From Marinobacterium zhoushanense (GTDB lineage Bacteria; Pseudomonadota; Gammaproteobacteria; Pseudomonadales; Balneatricaceae): a stretch of 64,000 nucleotides of DNA. The notes under the pieces were generated by a model. It worked only from the letters and a program-made list of their open reading frames with translations, was not told the DNA's origin and did no database searches. Position numbers and translations under genes: made by a program. The DNA is taken from contig NZ_BMIJ01000010.1 in NCBI RefSeq assembly GCF_014641945.1, forward strand, positions 1 to 64,000. The letters run 5' to 3'. Below, one piece after another: positions 33,618-42,034 of the stretch (position 1 is the stretch's first letter; each line of letters opens with the position of its first letter).

Positions 33618-35749
33618 AACGCAAGTTTTCGGTCATTACCCGCTTGTCGATACTGCTGACTCTGGTCTCGGCGGTGATCATGGTGACGCTGATCATGGCG
33701 GTCGATGATGCTCTCAAGGAGTATCGCCGGCAGTCGGCGCATATCGACCAGAGTTACCTGACCGATACCATGCGCGAGCAACTCGAGCGCGACGCCAGCC
33801 TGCTGATCAAGGCGCTGGGAGACAACCTCAGTGACGCCGTCTATCAGCAGGATCTGAGCAGCATCGGTAACTCGCTTGAGGATCTCCGCGGCTATCGCGA
33901 GATGGACTATATCTATGTCCATGACGCTGATGGCCGTATCATCCATGACGGCAGTCTCGCGATTAATCACTACGGCGAGGATGTCAGCAGCTACCTCCAT
34001 CCAGGCTCGACCTCCGGGTTACAGCCGCAACTGCACTGGGCAGGCAGCCACCTCTATCTGAACAGCCCGATCACCGCGGGCGGCGAGCCTTTTGCAGCGA
34101 TAGCGGTCGGCTTCGACTTCTCCGCCCCGCTGCAGATTGCAGTCGAACGGGCAGAGGCGCTCGAGGCCAATGAGCTGGAGATGTTTCAAGCCGTGCGCAG
34201 TGCGTTGCTACTCACCTTCATCATCCTGCTGCCGGTCTGCCTGCTCAGTGCCCGTATTCTCACCAGGCGCATGCTTACCCCGCTTACCACCCTGACCGAG
34301 CGCAGTATCCGCTACGCCGACGGTGAGCGTGACTTGAGTTTCGATCTGCAGCGCGAGGATGAACTCGGACGCCTGGGTCGAGCACTGGAGCGAATGCGGC
34401 TCGGGCTGGAGGAGAGCCACGATCAGGTGCACCAGATGGCCTACGAGGACACGGTCACCTCGCTGCCCAACCGGCGCAGCTTCCAGCACAAGCTCAATGA
34501 GATCATGCATCGCAGTGCCAGCATGGACTACCGCTTCGCAGTCCTGTTCATCGATCTGGACCACTTCAAGCAGGTTAACGACACCGCGGGTCATGCCCAG
34601 GGCGACCAGCTGCTGCGCGAAGTCGCCCGCCGGCTCGGTCAGATTCTGAAAGAGCAGCGAAGCCGGCGCCGACCGGAATCGCTATTGGCCCGCCTCGGTG
34701 GTGACGAGTTCGTTGTCCTGCTACCGGCCATCGAAACCGGCGAGGAGGCGGCCGAGATCGCCCGCGCCCTGTCTGCGGCGCTGAATACCCCGTTTCTGCT
34801 CTCCGGCCAGTATTTTTCCATCTCCTGCAGTATCGGCATTACCCTGTATCCGGATGACGGGGTCAGCAGCAGCGAGATCCTCAAGCATGCCGATATCGCC
34901 ATGTATTCGGCCAAGCAGCATGGTCGCAACCAGTTCGCCTTCTTCCAGCCGCAGATGACCGAGGAGATACGCGAACGTCTGGAGATTCAGCAGGGGATAC
35001 GGGAGGCGATCAAGCACGATTATCTGTTCCTGGATTACCAGCCGATCTACTGCATGCGCAGCGGTCGTATCCTGGGCGCAGAAGCCCTGCTGCGCTGGAG
35101 GCACCCACAGCACGGGCTGCTGAGCCCGGCGCGTTTTATCCCGATTATCGAGGAGTCGGATCTGATCGAAGAGGTCACCCGTTGGGTGGCGCAACGTGCG
35201 GTAACCGACCTGCAGTCCCTGCTTGAGCTCAATCCCGCGTTCAGCCTGTCGATCAATATCTCCGGCGCGGCTTTGCATCAGTCCTCGATCTGTGACTTTA
35301 TCTGCGATCTCAAGCAGCAGCAGAACCTGCCGGACGACAGCCTGTGTATCGAGATCACCGAAACCAGCATGATCACCCACCTGGAGAGCAGCGAAAACGC
35401 CCTGCGACGCTGGAAATCCGCCGGCATCGAGATCTGGATCGACGACTTCGGCACCGGCTATTCATCACTAGCCTACCTGAACAGCCTGTCGATCGACGGC
35501 CTGAAGATCGACCGCTCCTTCGTACACAACCTGATCGACGGCCATTCGCGTCCGCTGATCGACGCCATGGTCGCCCTCGCCGAGTCGCTGTCGATACACA
35601 CCGTCGCCGAAGGCATCGAAACGGAACAGCAACTTGCGCTGTTGCGGAAGATGGGTGTGCACCTGGCGCAGGGCTTTGGGCTGGCACGCCCGATGCCTCT
35701 GCTCGACCTGCAGCAAAAGATTCGCCTGGAGATTGAAGAAACCGCATGA
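33614..35749 (+). CDS. Membrane GGDEF-EAL c-di-GMP enzyme with periplasmic sensor and HAMP
   Basis: 711 aa. Membrane helix 1 at about 10-30, a periplasmic domain of about 160 residues, helix 2 near 196-215, a HAMP domain (RRMLTPLTTLTERSIRYADGE region), GGDEF domain (ARLGGDEFVVLL, about 350-365) and EAL domain (AEALLRWRHP near 480, DDFGTGYSSL near 610). Both catalytic signatures are intact, so it could make or break c-di-GMP. The RxxD inhibitory site is absent before GGDEF. It overlaps the upstream binding-protein gene and the downstream outer-membrane-like gene by ATGA on both sides. Confidence 0.93.
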   Translation: MKRKFSVITRLSILLTLVSAVIMVTLIMAVDDALKEYRRQSAHIDQSYLTDTMREQLERDASLLIKALGDNLSDAVYQQDLSSIGNSLEDLRGYREMDYIYVHDADGRIIHDGSLAINHYGEDVSSYLHPGSTSGLQPQLHWAGSHLYLNSPITAGGEPFAAIAVGFDFSAPLQIAVERAEALEANELEMFQAVRSALLLTFIILLPVCLLSARILTRRMLTPLTTLTERSIRYADGERDLSFDLQREDELGRLGRALERMRLGLEESHDQVHQMAYEDTVTSLPNRRSFQHKLNEIMHRSASMDYRFAVLFIDLDHFKQVNDTAGHAQGDQLLREVARRLGQILKEQRSRRRPESLLARLGGDEFVVLLPAIETGEEAAEIARALSAALNTPFLLSGQYFSISCSIGITLYPDDGVSSSEILKHADIAMYSAKQHGRNQFAFFQPQMTEEIRERLEIQQGIREAIKHDYLFLDYQPIYCMRSGRILGAEALLRWRHPQHGLLSPARFIPIIEESDLIEEVTRWVAQRAVTDLQSLLELNPAFSLSINISGAALHQSSICDFICDLKQQQNLPDDSLCIEITETSMITHLESSENALRRWKSAGIEIWIDDFGTGYSSLAYLNSLSIDGLKIDRSFVHNLIDGHSRPLIDAMVALAESLSIHTVAEGIETEQQLALLRKMGVHLAQGFGLARPMPLLDLQQKIRLEIEETA

Positions 35750-36657
35750 ACTACGTCGCGCTTACGCTGAGCCTGTTACTGCTGGCCAATTCCGCCCTGG
35801 CACTGGAGGGTGAGGTGAAGACCCGGCTTAAGTATCTGGACGGCGCCTCGCGCAGCACGATCGAGTACAACCCGGACCGCAGCTTCGATCAGCGGGAAGA
35901 GCGCCGCAAACGCCGATGGGAAAGCGACACCCTGCTCAAAATTGAGCTGACGCCGGAAGAGGAGTGGCAGTGGAGCACCAGGCTGGGCTACAACAGTCGC
36001 CGCACCGTCGATCAAAAAAGAACCTTCCGCGAAGATGGCAGCCTGAAGAAGGACAAAACCCGCACCGAATGGCGCCAATATCCCTATGTGGGCCTGGGTC
36101 TGCGCTATGACCTGGGCTCCCACCTTGGCGGGGACGCCTGGTCACTGCGCCTGTATCACGACCGCTTCCTCGACGTGGACTACCACTCCAGCGACCTTGC
36201 AGCCGACGCCAAACCGATAGCGGGGCGCGGCAGCGGGTACGAAACCGAAGTGAGTGTTCGGGCAGAGTATATGACGCCCTGGTACAGCCTGTATCTGCTG
36301 CCGAAACTGAGCCTGACCCATACCCGCTTCAGTGCCTGGACCAATACCGCACAGAATGAGGTCGAAAAGGCGGAGCAGGAGCTACAGTATGAAGCAAAAC
36401 TCTGGCTCGACTGGATCACGCCGCTGGCTGGCTGGGAGCTGATCGCCGGCCCCAGCTGGCAGTTGGAGGATCAGGCCGAACGCGACCCGGGGCAGGGCTG
36501 GCAGTGGGAGGACAAGGAGCAGTGGCTGGCCACGCTGAAACTGGAATACGCCTCACCCGATCCGGGGTTCGAGATGGAGTTGCAGGCCGAACACTGGCTG
36601 AACGGCCCCGACCGCGACGATACCCGCTATAAGGTAGAACTCAGCTACGAGTTCTGA
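35746..36657 (+). CDS. Predicted outer-membrane beta-barrel protein
   Basis: 303 aa with a signal peptide (cut near SALALEG, residue 20). The mature protein has many alternating amphipathic strands (for example WSLRLYHDRFLDVDYH, EMELQAEHWLNG) and ends in a C-terminal Phe (ELSYEF), the signal for BAM-dependent barrel insertion. No family recognised. Its ATG overlaps the stop of the GGDEF-EAL gene, so all three genes are coupled. The strand count of about 12-14 is only an estimate. Confidence 0.7.
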   Translation: MNYVALTLSLLLLANSALALEGEVKTRLKYLDGASRSTIEYNPDRSFDQREERRKRRWESDTLLKIELTPEEEWQWSTRLGYNSRRTVDQKRTFREDGSLKKDKTRTEWRQYPYVGLGLRYDLGSHLGGDAWSLRLYHDRFLDVDYHSSDLAADAKPIAGRGSGYETEVSVRAEYMTPWYSLYLLPKLSLTHTRFSAWTNTAQNEVEKAEQELQYEAKLWLDWITPLAGWELIAGPSWQLEDQAERDPGQGWQWEDKEQWLATLKLEYASPDPGFEMELQAEHWLNGPDRDDTRYKVELSYEF

Positions 36658-36717
36658 GCCAACCTCATACCTGGCGCAGGAGGTGCCAGGCAGAAACTTA
36701 AACAAGGAGAGACAAGG

Positions 36718-37572
36718 ATGTCATCCACCACAACCCATCTAAGCGCCGCCCTGGCGCTTATGACCACCCCGGCATTCGTCATCGCCGCTCCGGTTCCGGC
36801 GCTGATGAGCGCGCAGACACTGTTACCGGATCAACAGATAGAATCCGCCGACTACCTGGTCAGCGAAAAGCTCGATGGCGTGCGTGCCCGCTGGAACGGC
36901 CAGCAACTGCAGACCCGTAGCGGCGCACCGATTTCGGCACCCGACTGGTTTATCCACGACCTGCCGCCCATCGAGCTGGATGGTGAGCTCTGGCTCGGCC
37001 GCAGCCGATTTGCCGAACTCAGCGCGCTGATCAGACGCAACGAGAGTACCGACGATCAGTGGCGGCAGGTCAGTTTCATGCTATTCGACCTACCCCTGCA
37101 TCCGGGCACCTTCGTTGAGCGCCATGCGGCGCTGCTGACACTGTTTCCGGCTGTGGATAACCGCTATATCCGAGTGATCGAACAGCGTCGCGCGCCGAGC
37201 CGGGACAAGCTGGAGCAGTTGCTGGTTCAGATCCAGCGCTTAGGTGGCGAGGGGTTGATGCTGCATCACTCTGCATCGCGGTATGTCCCCAACCGCAGCG
37301 ACCTGCTGTTGAAATATAAAGGCTATCAGGATGCCGAGGCACGGGTGGTCGGCTACACCGACGGCAAGGGCAAGTATACGGGTATGACCGGCGCCCTGAT
37401 CGTGGAGAACGACACCGGGCTGCGCTTTCGTATCGGCTCCGGACTGAGCGATGCCGAGCGCGAAAATCCACCCGCAATCGGCTCGACCATCACCTATCGC
37501 TACAACGGCCTGACCAGTCAGGGTAAGCCTCGATTTGCGCGGTTTATGCGGGTGCGCGATCCGGAGCTATAA
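36718..37572 (+). CDS. ATP-dependent DNA ligase, LigE-type, exported
   Basis: 284 aa with an N-terminal signal peptide (about residues 1-24, AFVIAAP). Ligase motif I is SEKLDGVRARW with the AMP-attacking Lys in the KLDG signature, motif III is FMLFDLPLH, motif IV is EGLMLHHSAS and motif V is LLKYKGYQDAEARVV. The adenylation and OB domains only, as in the minimal LigE class seen in many Proteobacteria. A periplasmic ligase is linked in the literature to competence or extracellular DNA; that role here is inference. It lies 60 bp after the outer-membrane-like gene. Confidence 0.9.
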   Translation: MSSTTTHLSAALALMTTPAFVIAAPVPALMSAQTLLPDQQIESADYLVSEKLDGVRARWNGQQLQTRSGAPISAPDWFIHDLPPIELDGELWLGRSRFAELSALIRRNESTDDQWRQVSFMLFDLPLHPGTFVERHAALLTLFPAVDNRYIRVIEQRRAPSRDKLEQLLVQIQRLGGEGLMLHHSASRYVPNRSDLLLKYKGYQDAEARVVGYTDGKGKYTGMTGALIVENDTGLRFRIGSGLSDAERENPPAIGSTITYRYNGLTSQGKPRFARFMRVRDPEL

Positions 37573-37639
37573 ACATTTTAAATACAATGTAAGTGTCGAT
37601 TCAGTTTCAGGTAACCACCAGCCTCTTCAGGAGGTTTGT

Positions 37640-37718
37640 GGGGGCTGTGTTCCTGGCCCACTGCGCCAGGGATGGCGCAGTGGAGCCCCCAAGGATGGGT
37701 TCACCGCGTGCCAGGGAC
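37640..37718. repeat. REP-like palindromic element with nested hairpins
   Basis: Three nested inverted pairs: GGGGGCT (37640-37646) with AGCCCCC (37684-37690); GTTCCTGGC (37649-37657) with GCCAGGGAC (37710-37718, one wobble); and a perfect inner hairpin CCACTGCGCC (37658-37667) with GGCGCAGTGG (37674-37683). The element lies between ligE and the bidirectional terminator. No second copy was seen in this window. It resembles the dispersed REP-type elements of marine gammaproteobacteria, from memory. Confidence 0.6.
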
Positions 37719-37766
37719 GCAGCTTCCGCGGACCGCCCCCCCACCAGGGTCTGAAGCCCAAAACGC

Positions 37767-37793
37767 AAAGAGGCTCCTCTCGGGAGCCTCTTT
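37767..37793. terminator. Bidirectional terminator between ligE and hisF
   Basis: AAAGAGGCTCC and GGAGCCTCTTT form an 11-bp perfect stem with a short loop. The arms begin with AAA and end with TTT, so it serves both the ligE side (+) and the hisF side (-). Confidence 0.88.
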
Positions 37794-37815
37794 CAAACCG
37801 GCTCGACTAGCAGCG

Positions 37816-38589
37816 TCAGAGCCGTACCTCGATGCCACGCTCACGCATATACTGCTTGGCCTGGGGGATGGAGTACTCGTTGAAGTGGAAGATCGACGCC
37901 GCCAGTACCGCATCCGCCTTGCCTTCGATACAGCCCTCGACCAGGTGGTCCAGGTTGCCGACACCGCCGGAGGCGATCACCGGCACATGCACCGCTTCCG
38001 AGATCGCGCGGGTGACGCCGAGATCGTAGCCGTTCTTGACCCCGTCCTGGTCCATCGAGGTGAGCAGAATCTCGCCGGCACCATACTCGACCATCTTCTT
38101 CGCCCACTCCACAGCGTCCAGCCCGGTGGGCTTACGGCCGCCATGGGTAAAGATCTCCCACCGGTCCGGCTCGCCCTCGGCGGACACCTTCTTGGCGTCG
38201 ATGGCGACCACAATGCACTGGCTGCCGAAACGTTGCGCCGCCTCGCGCACGAACTCCGGGTTGAACACTGCCGCGGTGTTGATCGACACCTTGTCGGCAC
38301 CGGCGTTGAGCATCTTGCGGATATCCTCGCAGGTGCGGATACCACCGCCGACGGTCAGCGGGATAAACACCTGAGACGCCATCCGCTCCACGGTATGCAC
38401 CATGGTGTCGCGCCCTTCGTGGCTGGCGGTGATGTCGAGGAAGGTGATCTCGTCGGCACCCTGCTCGTCGTAGCGCTTGGCCACTTCCACCGGATCACCG
38501 GCATCGCGGATGTCGAGGAACTTCACGCCCTTGACCACACGGCCGTTCTCCACGTCGAGACAGGGGATGATGCGTTTTGCCAGTGCCAT
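37816..38589 (-). CDS. hisF: Imidazole glycerol phosphate synthase subunit HisF
   Basis: 257 aa (beta/alpha)8 barrel. It uses ammonia from HisH to make imidazole glycerol phosphate and AICAR from PRFAR. N-terminus MALAKRIIPCLDVENGRVVKGVKF has the catalytic Asp in CLDV; other family features are ITFLDITASHEGR, TVGGGIRT, LTSMDQDG with the second catalytic Asp and VIASGGVG. It is the last gene of hisB-hisH-hisA-hisF and ends next to the bidirectional terminator. Confidence 0.97.
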   Translation of the reverse strand: MALAKRIIPCLDVENGRVVKGVKFLDIRDAGDPVEVAKRYDEQGADEITFLDITASHEGRDTMVHTVERMASQVFIPLTVGGGIRTCEDIRKMLNAGADKVSINTAAVFNPEFVREAAQRFGSQCIVVAIDAKKVSAEGEPDRWEIFTHGGRKPTGLDAVEWAKKMVEYGAGEILLTSMDQDGVKNGYDLGVTRAISEAVHVPVIASGGVGNLDHLVEGCIEGKADAVLAASIFHFNEYSIPQAKQYMRERGIEVRL

Positions 38590-38612
38590 GGTGCTTAACC
38601 TTTCTCTATCTG

Positions 38613-39350
38613 TTACTTGCTCAGCTCATCACTGAGTGCCTGCGCCTCGGCCACGTCCAGCGTGCCCTCGTAGATCGCGCGGCCAGTGATGGCGCCAAGG
38701 ATACCCTGATCGGCCACCGCGGCCAGTTTGCGGATATCCTCGATATCGGTGACACCACCGGAGGCGATCACCGGGATACCAGCTTCGCGCGCCAGCTCGA
38801 CGGTGGCGTCCACGTTAACGCCCTGCATCATGCCGTCGCGGCTGATATCGGTATAGACAATGGCACTGACGCCATCGTTGCGAAAACGCTTGGCCAGATC
38901 CACCGCTTTGACGTCGGTGACCTCAGCCCAGCCGTCAATGGCGACATACCCATCCTGCGCATCCAGACCGACGATGATGTGACCGGGGAACTGCTTGCAC
39001 ATCTCGGTGACAAACTCAGGCTCCTTCACCGCCTTGGTGCCGATGATGACGTAGTCGACGCCGGCATCGAGATATGCCTGAATGGTCTCGGCGGAGCGGA
39101 TACCGCCGCCGATCTGGATCGGCAGCTCCGGATAGGCCTTGGCGATGGCGTTGACGATCTCGCCGTTAACCGGGTTACCGGCAAAGGCGCCGTTCAGGTC
39201 GACCAGGTGCAGACGGCGGCAGCCGGCTTCGACCCACTTGGCGGCCATGTCGACCGGGTTATCGGAGAAGACGGTAGAATCGTCCATGCGGCCCTGGCGC
39301 AGGCGTACGCATTTTCCGTCCTTGAGATCGATCGCGGGAATAATCAGCAT
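38613..39350 (-). CDS. hisA: ProFAR isomerase HisA
   Basis: 245 aa barrel related to HisF. Motifs: IIPAIDLKDGKCVRL with the first catalytic Asp, HLVDLNGAFAG, IQIGGGIRS, and YTDISRDGMMQGVN with the second catalytic Asp, and VIASGGVT. It isomerises ProFAR to PRFAR in step 4. It is 23 bp before hisF. Confidence 0.97.
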   Translation of the reverse strand: MLIIPAIDLKDGKCVRLRQGRMDDSTVFSDNPVDMAAKWVEAGCRRLHLVDLNGAFAGNPVNGEIVNAIAKAYPELPIQIGGGIRSAETIQAYLDAGVDYVIIGTKAVKEPEFVTEMCKQFPGHIIVGLDAQDGYVAIDGWAEVTDVKAVDLAKRFRNDGVSAIVYTDISRDGMMQGVNVDATVELAREAGIPVIASGGVTDIEDIRKLAAVADQGILGAITGRAIYEGTLDVAEAQALSDELSK

Positions 39351-39388
39351 TGTGGATAAAACCTTGAAATTCTTGCGTGTCCGGCCGC

Positions 39389-40036
39389 TCAGAAGCGGCC
39401 GTCCCAGTTAAGGAAGTTCTTCAGCAGCTGCAAACCGGCGGTATGACTCTTCTCCGGGTGGAACTGCACGGCAAACACGTTGTTGTGCGCCAGCGCCACA
39501 TCGAAGTCGACGCCGTAGTTGCAGGTCGCCGCCACTTGGCCTCGATTGGCCAGCTTGACGTAGTAGCTGTGGACGAAATAGAAGCGGGTTCCATTGTCGA
39601 TATCGGCCCATAGCGGATGATCGAGGCTCTGCTGCACCTCGTTCCAGCCCATGTGCGGCACCTTCAGGCGCTCGCCGGCCGCATCGCGCAGATCGTCGCC
39701 GAAAAAGTTGACCCGGCCGTCGAACTCACCCAGACAGTCGACACCGGCATTCTCCTCGGAGAAATTCACCAGCGCCTGATAACCGACGCAGATGCCGAGG
39801 AAGGGTTTGCCGGAGGCGATCGCCTCGCGCACCTCTTTATCCACGCCCAGGCGACGGATCTCCGCCATACAGTCGCGGATCGCGCCGACACCGGGCAGCA
39901 GCACCCGATCCGCCGTGCGCACCTGCTCCGGATCGGCGGTCACACGCACCTCGACACCGGGCTGCACATGTTCCAGCGCCTTGGCCACGGAGTGCAGGTT
40001 GCCCATGCCATAATCGATGACTGCGATGCTGCTCAT
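39389..40036 (-). CDS. hisH: Imidazole glycerol phosphate synthase glutaminase subunit HisH
   Basis: 215 aa class I glutamine amidotransferase. Catalytic Cys in FLGICVGYQAL near residue 79, His-Glu pair in AVQFHPEKSHTAGL near 195-200. It delivers ammonia to HisF. It begins 3 bp after the hisB stop, and 38 bp separate its end from hisA. Confidence 0.96.
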   Translation of the reverse strand: MSSIAVIDYGMGNLHSVAKALEHVQPGVEVRVTADPEQVRTADRVLLPGVGAIRDCMAEIRRLGVDKEVREAIASGKPFLGICVGYQALVNFSEENAGVDCLGEFDGRVNFFGDDLRDAAGERLKVPHMGWNEVQQSLDHPLWADIDNGTRFYFVHSYYVKLANRGQVAATCNYGVDFDVALAHNNVFAVQFHPEKSHTAGLQLLKNFLNWDGRF

Positions 40037-40039
40037 GGC

Positions 40040-40633
40040 TTACAGGCACCCCTTGGTCGACGGCATGATGTCGGCAGCGCGAGCGTCTACCTCCAGCGCC
40101 ATGCGCAGGGCACGGCCGAACGCCTTGAAGATCGTCTCCGCCTGGTGGTGGGTGTTCTTGCCCTTCAGGTTGTCGATATGCAGCGTCACCCCGGCGTGGT
40201 TGACGAAGCCGTGGAAGAACTCGCTGAACAGGTCCACGTCGAAGCCACCGACACGACCGCGGATGAACTCCACATCCATCGCCAGTCCCGGACGGCCGGA
40301 GAAATCGATCACCACGCGCGACAGCGCTTCATCCAGCGGCACATAGGCATGGCCATAACGGCGGATACCCTTCTTGTCACCCACCGCCTGCTTGAACGCC
40401 TGGCCCAGGGTGATGCCGATATCCTCCACCGTGTGGTGATCGTCGATGTGCAGGTCGCCGATGGCGTTGATCTCCATATCGATCAGGCCATGACGGGCGA
40501 TCTGATCCATCATGTGGTCAAGGAAAGGGACTCCGGTATCGGCCTCGAACTGGCCTGTGCCATCGAGGTTGATCGATACGGTGATCTGGGTTTCCAGAGT
40601 GTTGCGGGTCACTCTGGCGGTACGATCGGCCAT
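40040..40633 (-). CDS. hisB: Imidazoleglycerol-phosphate dehydratase HisB
   Basis: 197 aa, dehydratase only (not the bifunctional form with a histidinol phosphatase domain). Mn-binding His motifs are FLDHMMDQIARHG, DIDDHHTVEDIG-like LHIDDHHTVED, and the second repeat LFSEFFHGFVNHAG and KGKNTHHQAETIFKA. First gene of the his cluster, 44 bp after a -10 box. Confidence 0.97.
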   Translation of the reverse strand: MADRTARVTRNTLETQITVSINLDGTGQFEADTGVPFLDHMMDQIARHGLIDMEINAIGDLHIDDHHTVEDIGITLGQAFKQAVGDKKGIRRYGHAYVPLDEALSRVVIDFSGRPGLAMDVEFIRGRVGGFDVDLFSEFFHGFVNHAGVTLHIDNLKGKNTHHQAETIFKAFGRALRMALEVDARAADIMPSTKGCL

Positions 40634-40676
40634 CTCTGTCTCCGCCGTTGCGCGTGGTTTGCATTAAGAAACGCAC

Positions 40677-40682
40677 ATTATA
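40677..40682 (-). promoter_or_regulatory. Probable -10 of the hisBHAF promoter
   Basis: On the minus strand CTGTATAATG contains a perfect TATAAT 44 bp upstream of the hisB ATG. The -35 region (TGCCGT at 17 bp) is poor. No leader-peptide attenuator with His codons is present in the short leader. Confidence 0.5.
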
Positions 40683-40739
40683 CAGACAACCGCGCCGCAA
40701 CGGCAGATCATGGGGCAGGTAAAGCAGCAGCGAGGTCGC

Positions 40740-41861
40740 TCAGTAGTGACTCAGTTTGAACGCCATCATCTGCTCGTCGATCGGTTTCATGATCACCTCG
40801 TCAACCCCCATGCCCAGCACCAGCTCCACCTTCTCCCGATCACCGGGCTGGGCCATAACGAACAGTTTTGCACTCGACAGGGACGCGGAGCTTTTGATCT
40901 TCTTGATCAGATGGAACGCGGGCATGTCTGGCAGGGTCAGATCGAGCATGATGATATCGGCACTCAGCGCATCCGCCTCGCGCGCGAAATCGCTGCCGTA
41001 ATTGAAACAGACCGTGGCGCAGTCGTTTTTCTCCAACGCCGTCGTCAACTCCTGCATCGAGGCAGCATTATCCTCGACCACGATAACCCGCTTGTGGCGT
41101 GGCGGCATACTCGGATGATCTCGCCCGATCGACACCCGCTGATCGATCGCGACTTCGGCCGCCTCGGCGGTCACCTCCTTGACCCGACGTATCGCCTCGC
41201 TGACGTTGGAATGGATCGGCCGGTGCACCAGATCTCCGGAGTGCTGCGATATCAGCTCGCTGGCGGTTCCACCCTGGCCACTGCTTATCTGGCTCTCCAC
41301 CGCCTTGCCCAGCGCTTCCATTGCCAGGGTGATAGTTTCACCCAGACGTTGCAGCATCTCGGCGTTGATGCCGGAAATCCGGCTATCGGCATGGGCGATC
41401 TGCTCCAGCGAGTCGCACACGGCACTGATCGACGACGGCTTCATCACGGCCATATTACCGTCATCCTGCAACGCCTTCAGTTGCTTGAACCGCAATAACA
41501 GATGATAGGGATCGTACAGCGGGTGAGCGACGTAGTAATCACTGAACAGCCCCTTGCGACAGAGCTGAAACGCATGCTTGACCTCGTTCCGGTCACACAG
41601 CAGCAGGGTGGAACGTATATGCTGCTCGATATGCGGGTCGGTCTTGAGCAAGCGGAAATACGCCACTTCACTTTGCTCGATGCTGACGAGACCGAAAATC
41701 AGCACACTGATGGGCCGCTCGTGGGCACGCCGAAGCAGGTCGTCAACGTTGCTGATTACCTTAAAGTCGCGGCAGCTCTTGCTGAGAATCTCCACCATCT
41801 GCTCACGCTTTTGGCGGGACTCAACCAGCAGTACTACCGAAAAACCAGGTCCTAAAGGCAT
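40740..41861 (-). CDS. Double-receiver protein, first receiver degenerate
   Basis: 373 aa from ATG 41861; GTG at 41867 would add two residues. The C-terminal receiver (about 255-370) has the acidic residues (VVEDN), phospho-acceptor Asp in IIMLDLTLPDMP and the Lys in VIMKPID. The N-terminal receiver-like domain (about 8-125) has SVVLLVES but shows Gly-Leu-Val (LIFGLVS) where the acceptor Asp should be. A helical linker joins them. No output domain, so it probably acts by protein-protein contact. No kinase is next to it. Confidence 0.75.
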   Translation of the reverse strand: MPLGPGFSVVLLVESRQKREQMVEILSKSCRDFKVISNVDDLLRRAHERPISVLIFGLVSIEQSEVAYFRLLKTDPHIEQHIRSTLLLCDRNEVKHAFQLCRKGLFSDYYVAHPLYDPYHLLLRFKQLKALQDDGNMAVMKPSSISAVCDSLEQIAHADSRISGINAEMLQRLGETITLAMEALGKAVESQISSGQGGTASELISQHSGDLVHRPIHSNVSEAIRRVKEVTAEAAEVAIDQRVSIGRDHPSMPPRHKRVIVVEDNAASMQELTTALEKNDCATVCFNYGSDFAREADALSADIIMLDLTLPDMPAFHLIKKIKSSASLSSAKLFVMAQPGDREKVELVLGMGVDEVIMKPIDEQMMAFKLSHY

Positions 41862-42034
41862 AGGCACTGTCCATGTTTAATAAAACGATGCGTTGACCCC
41901 TCCAAGCAGGAGCAGTTTAGCCGCATATACCGAGTTTAGCTTTTCGGTCCGTTTGATTTTGGTCAAATACGGGAGCTATTGGCTACAATGGCAGTCTATT
42001 TCAAAAAGACCGTAGCAAACAGGACCCTCGACGC

